DNA of 45,947 bases from Bacteroidota bacterium (GTDB lineage Bacteria; Bacteroidota; Bacteroidia; Chitinophagales; UBA2359). This document shows, one piece after another, positions 43,172 through 45,947 of the stretch. The position numbers were made by a program, and so were the translations under genes. The stretch lies in assembly GCA_020631245.1 (NCBI GenBank), contig JAHDHP010000003.1, positions 1 to 45,947 on the forward strand. The letters are read 5' to 3'. A model generated the notes under the pieces. It was given only the letters and a program-made list of their open reading frames with translations. It searched no databases and had not been told where the DNA came from. Numbering within the stretch: position 1 is the stretch's first letter; each line of letters starts with the position of its first letter.

Positions 43172-44302
43172 ATGATGTATTTATTGCTTTTTATATTAAG
43201 TCCATTTTTACTGGCAGGTATTTTTAAGCTCTATTTCTATTGGCAATCAGCCGATCGCATTCAGCGGAAGTACATAGGAAAAACTATGCCGATTAATGTA
43301 AAAAAATATCCAGAGGTTGATACTGATCGATTGCGAAGTGTTTTTTTGAAAATAGGCTTATTGATAGGTATTTCCTTCACCCTATTTGCATTTAATTTTA
43401 AAGGGTGGGGTAGTACAAAACGAGTTGTTAATTTTGAAGATAAACCATTTGAAAATGTAGAAGAAATACCGCCTATCACTTACGCACCTAAACCACCACC
43501 TCCGCTGCCACCACCGCCCAAACTCGAAATAATGGATGATCTTACTGAAATTCTCGAAGAACCACCAATTATTGAGTTAGAGGAGGAAATTGTAGAAATA
43601 CCTGTTGAAGACCCTGCTCCTATTACAGAAAACCTACCTGTAAAGGAGGTGCTTCCACCACCAACCGTGAAATTAGTTACAAGCCCTACTAAACTATTAT
43701 TACCACCTAAGCCCATAAAACCAACGCCACCTCCTGCTGCTCCTAAACCAGTAGTGAAAAAGCCACCATTGCCACCACCACCTCCTCCACCACCTCCACC
43801 ACCTCCTCCGCCGCCTCCACCACCACCTCCGCCAACTCCCAAAATGACAGACTTGGCACCTAAGTTACCACCACCACCTCCAACTATTATGGAGGATATG
43901 AAAGATATAGATGATGATATGGATGAAGCATTAGCAACCGATGAACCTATTGAAGAGGAGAAAAAGCCAGTAGAGCCAGACGTATTTCGATTTGTGGAGA
44001 AAATGCCTTCTTTTCCAGGTGGAGATGAAGCTTTGAGACATTTTTTGAGAAAACATACAAGCTATCCTGCTTTTGCTAGAGAAAATGGTATCGAAGCGAC
44101 TATTGGAGTTACCTTTATTGTGACTGAAACTGGAGAGATTGAAGGTGTAGAGGTAATTCGTCCAAATAAACGCACGAAATTACTGGAAGAGGAAGCACTA
44201 CGTGTAATGAAAAAAATGCCTAAGTGGAAACCTGGTAAGCAACGAGATAAAGCTGTAAAAGTATATTATACGCTTCCTTTCTCCTTTAAGCTCAAAAGTT
44301 AA
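43172..44302 (+). CDS. TonB-like energy transducer with a 21-proline run
   Basis: The product has 376 residues. Two hydrophobic segments (about 2-20 and 60-78) precede a proline-rich periplasmic spacer of about 175 residues, which includes 21 consecutive prolines (201-221) and several shorter runs mixed with acidic stretches. The TonB C-terminal domain (about 272-376) has FRFVEKMPSFPGGDEALRHF, YPAFARENGIEATIGVTFIV and ALRVMKKMPKWKPGKQ, the usual Bacteroidota pattern. It should pass energy from an ExbB/ExbD motor to outer-membrane TonB-dependent receptors. The two N-terminal helices are more than the single anchor of classical TonB. No exbB, exbD or receptor gene is adjacent. Confidence 0.9.
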   Translation: MMYLLLFILSPFLLAGIFKLYFYWQSADRIQRKYIGKTMPINVKKYPEVDTDRLRSVFLKIGLLIGISFTLFAFNFKGWGSTKRVVNFEDKPFENVEEIPPITYAPKPPPPLPPPPKLEIMDDLTEILEEPPIIELEEEIVEIPVEDPAPITENLPVKEVLPPPTVKLVTSPTKLLLPPKPIKPTPPPAAPKPVVKKPPLPPPPPPPPPPPPPPPPPPPPPTPKMTDLAPKLPPPPPTIMEDMKDIDDDMDEALATDEPIEEEKKPVEPDVFRFVEKMPSFPGGDEALRHFLRKHTSYPAFARENGIEATIGVTFIVTETGEIEGVEVIRPNKRTKLLEEEALRVMKKMPKWKPGKQRDKAVKVYYTLPFSFKLKS

Positions 44303-44352
44303 GAGATGACATAATCTATTGTTTTTATACCGTATCAATAATTGATTCATTT

Positions 44353-44555
44353 GGGCGCATCCCTTTACAACAAATGCCCGCTTTTACTAGAACGTAAAAG
44401 CGGGCATTTGTTGTAAAGGGTCAGGCTATCCGTTTGTAGTTGGCTCGTATCCACCTGTTCCACCAAGTACTGGCAGTGTCTTCCGCTGTCAGCCCTGCCA
44501 GTACAGGTGTCACTAGGCGGTTACTTCTCCAAGCTACCACTACTATCCTTTGCGC
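44353..44555 (+). repeat. Hairpin-bearing intergenic repeat, copy 7
   Basis: It starts GGGCGCATCCC and has a perfect 27-bp hairpin (44361-44387 with 44394-44420, loop of six). It continues GGCTATCCGTTTGTAGTT. The inner core stem TACTGGCAG/CTGCCAGTA differs from TAGCAG/CTGCTA in other copies by a paired A-T to G-C exchange. The end block is CTACTATCCTTTGCGC. As in copy 5, GGGCGCATCCC at the start goes with TTGCGC at the end. It lies between two plus-strand genes. Confidence 0.87.
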
Positions 44556-44658
44556 GGTTATTCTTTTGTCAACCAATCAACACTTTAGATAATTTATTGT
44601 TGTTACATTAGATCCAAACCACTTTATAACCTTATTCAACTTATAAAACAATAGTCAA

Positions 44659-45516
44659 ATGTTGCGAAAATCAATTCTATTATCCTTGTGTACTTCTGTG
44701 CTTTTTATTGTGTTGAACCATACCAATGTATATACCAACAGCTCTAAGCCTCCGTTGTCGAGAACGGGTGCACCTGGTGAAGCAAGTACTTGTGGCGCAT
44801 CAGGGTGTCATGGAGCAGCTGCAAATGAAGGAGCAGGGAGTTTGTCAATCAGTTTTGCAGATGAGTTTGATCAATATGTACCGGGTAGATCTTATGCAAT
44901 GACAGTAAAAGTTAGTGATATAAGTGCTTCCAGAGCGGGCTTTCAGATAGTGGCTTTAGACGAACAAGACCTGAATGCGGGAACAATGTCGGCAGAGGAA
45001 GATGAGTTTACCGATATTTCTGTTTCGAGTTCAAAAGAACGAACTTATGCACATCATAAGGACGTACCTCAAGTTGGAGGTCCAACTGAGTTTAGTTTTA
45101 CTTGGACAGCTCCTGATGAAAATGTAGGACCTGTTACATTTTATGCTGCTGGTTTGGCAGCTAATGGAAATGCCAATAAAAATGGTGATTTATTGTATAC
45201 TTTAACTCGAACAGTAGATGCGTGGTCAACTAATGTAAGCGAAGCACTTATTAATGAATTAGAATTGAGACTTTTCCCTAATCCTGTTCAAGAGCAGTTA
45301 GTTTTAGAATATACACTTTCAGCAGTTAGTACTGTTTCGATTGTGCTTTATGATTTGTCAGGAAAAGAAGTGAAAGTGTTGTCAGAAATGGAAGAACAAC
45401 AAGGGCAACAAAAGAAACAAGTTGTGCTTGATCGCTCTATTTTACATAATGGGTTGTATTTCGTGAATATTAAGACTGATAAAATACAGTTTGCAGAGAA
45501 GATTTTATTAGATTAG
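44659..45516 (+). CDS. Secreted protein with a reelin-like (choice-of-anchor V) domain and a T9SS sorting domain
   Basis: The product has 285 residues. A signal peptide (MLRKSILLSLCTSVLFIVLN) is followed by PPLSRTGAPGEASTCGASGCHGA (about 33-55), which contains a CX4CH motif, and a reelin-like beta domain (YAMTVKVSDISASRAGFQIVAL, about 81-102, to about 185). The C-terminal 80 residues (LRLFPNPVQEQLVLEY, IVLYDLSGKE, LYFVNIKTD, KILLD) form a T9SS type A sorting domain. The first part matches the choice-of-anchor V family. The CX4CH could bind heme, but this is not shown. The following gene also has a cytochrome-like CH motif, suggesting a shared surface redox role. Confidence 0.82.
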   Translation: MLRKSILLSLCTSVLFIVLNHTNVYTNSSKPPLSRTGAPGEASTCGASGCHGAAANEGAGSLSISFADEFDQYVPGRSYAMTVKVSDISASRAGFQIVALDEQDLNAGTMSAEEDEFTDISVSSSKERTYAHHKDVPQVGGPTEFSFTWTAPDENVGPVTFYAAGLAANGNANKNGDLLYTLTRTVDAWSTNVSEALINELELRLFPNPVQEQLVLEYTLSAVSTVSIVLYDLSGKEVKVLSEMEEQQGQQKKQVVLDRSILHNGLYFVNIKTDKIQFAEKILLD

Positions 45517-45549
45517 TGATCTATCAAAAATGAACCTTAATTGATAATC

Positions 45550-45942
45550 ATGAAATTGACAAAGCCATCTGTTTTTTTTAGCTTCTTGTGTTTGGTAGGT
45601 TTTAGCTTTTTTTATGCTTGTACAAATGATGAAGCTCTTGAGCCTACTCCATGTGATATATATGGGGATGTAAGTTTTAAGGATGATATTCAGCCTGTGT
45701 TGGCTACTTATTGCTATTTTCCTGGTACTGACCAAGCTTGTCATGCGGCGCAGGGTGGTTCTGCTCCTGGGGCATTTGAGGATTATGCAGGGGTACAGGC
45801 AAAGTTAAATTTGTTTCCAAAACGAGTATTACAAGATAAAGATATGCCACCTGAATATTCTACGGAAGGGCCTACCCAAATGCAAACATGCGATTTGGAA
45901 TTGTTGCGCCTTTGGATTGAGCAGGGGGCGCAGGATAATTAA
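45550..45942 (+). CDS. Cytochrome c-like lipoprotein with an atypical CX8CH motif
   Basis: I chose the ATG at 45550 (MKLTKPSVFFSFLCLVGFSF) rather than an upstream TTG, since it gives a proper lipoprotein signal with the lipobox YAC (Cys24). The 130-residue product has VSFKDDIQPVLATYC followed by CYFPGTDQACHAA. Related proteins of the planctomycete-cytochrome-C type have I.PIL...C..CH here, so the heme motif seems expanded by about six residues. The Met ligand could be in KDMPPE, and the end LLRLWIEQGAQDN matches the family end L..WI..GA. It starts 33 bp after the choice-of-anchor V gene and is probably co-transcribed with it. Confidence 0.75.
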   Translation: MKLTKPSVFFSFLCLVGFSFFYACTNDEALEPTPCDIYGDVSFKDDIQPVLATYCYFPGTDQACHAAQGGSAPGAFEDYAGVQAKLNLFPKRVLQDKDMPPEYSTEGPTQMQTCDLELLRLWIEQGAQDN

Positions 45943-45947
45943 TGAGT

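Noticed and set aside
43480-43842. Glycine-rich minus-strand ORF
   Set aside because: It is simply the antisense of the proline-rich TonB spacer.
5141-44555. Interpreting the spaced repeats as a CRISPR array or integron attC sites
   Set aside because: Copies are kilobases apart in both orientations with normal housekeeping genes between them; no cas or integrase gene is present.

Overview
The window is AT-rich DNA from the chromosome of a Bacteroidota member, most likely of the Saprospirales group (Saprospira/Aureispira-like). The phylum call rests on type IX secretion (T9SS) genes (gldJ, a porP/sprF homologue, porU, porV), proteins with T9SS C-terminal sorting domains, TAnnTTTG-type promoters, the start of bshA (bacillithiol synthesis) and many lipoproteins. 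The order-level placement is inference only.

Layout. 1-1674: start of bshA and a polysaccharide flippase, both on the minus strand. 1740-3040: two clusters of DnaA boxes (eight perfect TGTGGATAA copies plus variants) on either side of, and partly inside, a small lipoprotein gene; this is the best candidate for the replication origin. 3027-7010: a penicillin-acylase-type amidohydrolase, a divergent MerC/Fur-family pair with a repeat-rich operator region between them, and a lipoprotein. 7215-15830: T9SS region with gldJ and porP/sprF on the minus strand and porU-porV on the plus strand. 15939-24655: cyclophilin lipoprotein, small conserved protein, EF-G paralogue, small lipoprotein, outer-membrane barrel, T9SS cargo protein, HtpG. 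25047-30690: a 1559-residue soluble-adenylyl-cyclase-like protein with an added C-terminal HD domain, a tRNA with anticodon CAT, and a separate HD protein. 31033-36447: kynurenine 3-monooxygenase, family 2 glycosyltransferase, TetR regulator divergent from an acyl-CoA dehydrogenase, small membrane protein. 36992-42750: a two-gene operon of a membrane-anchored triple OmpA-fold protein and a 1454-residue membrane-anchored coiled coil ending in four helix-hairpin-helix modules. 43172-45942: TonB-like protein, secreted protein with a CX4CH motif, and a cytochrome-like lipoprotein.

The most unusual structure is an intergenic element of about 200 bp present seven times (5141, 10032, 20397, 24698, 30800, 36460, 44353). 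Each copy starts with a GGGCG-type motif, then a long hairpin whose arms (17-29 bp, perfect in six copies) have a different sequence in every copy, then a conserved core with two further stems that show compensatory changes. It lies in divergent, convergent and co-directional gaps and codes for no convincing protein. It behaves like a mobile or replicated structured DNA/RNA element in which the hairpin sequence changes while its pairing is kept.
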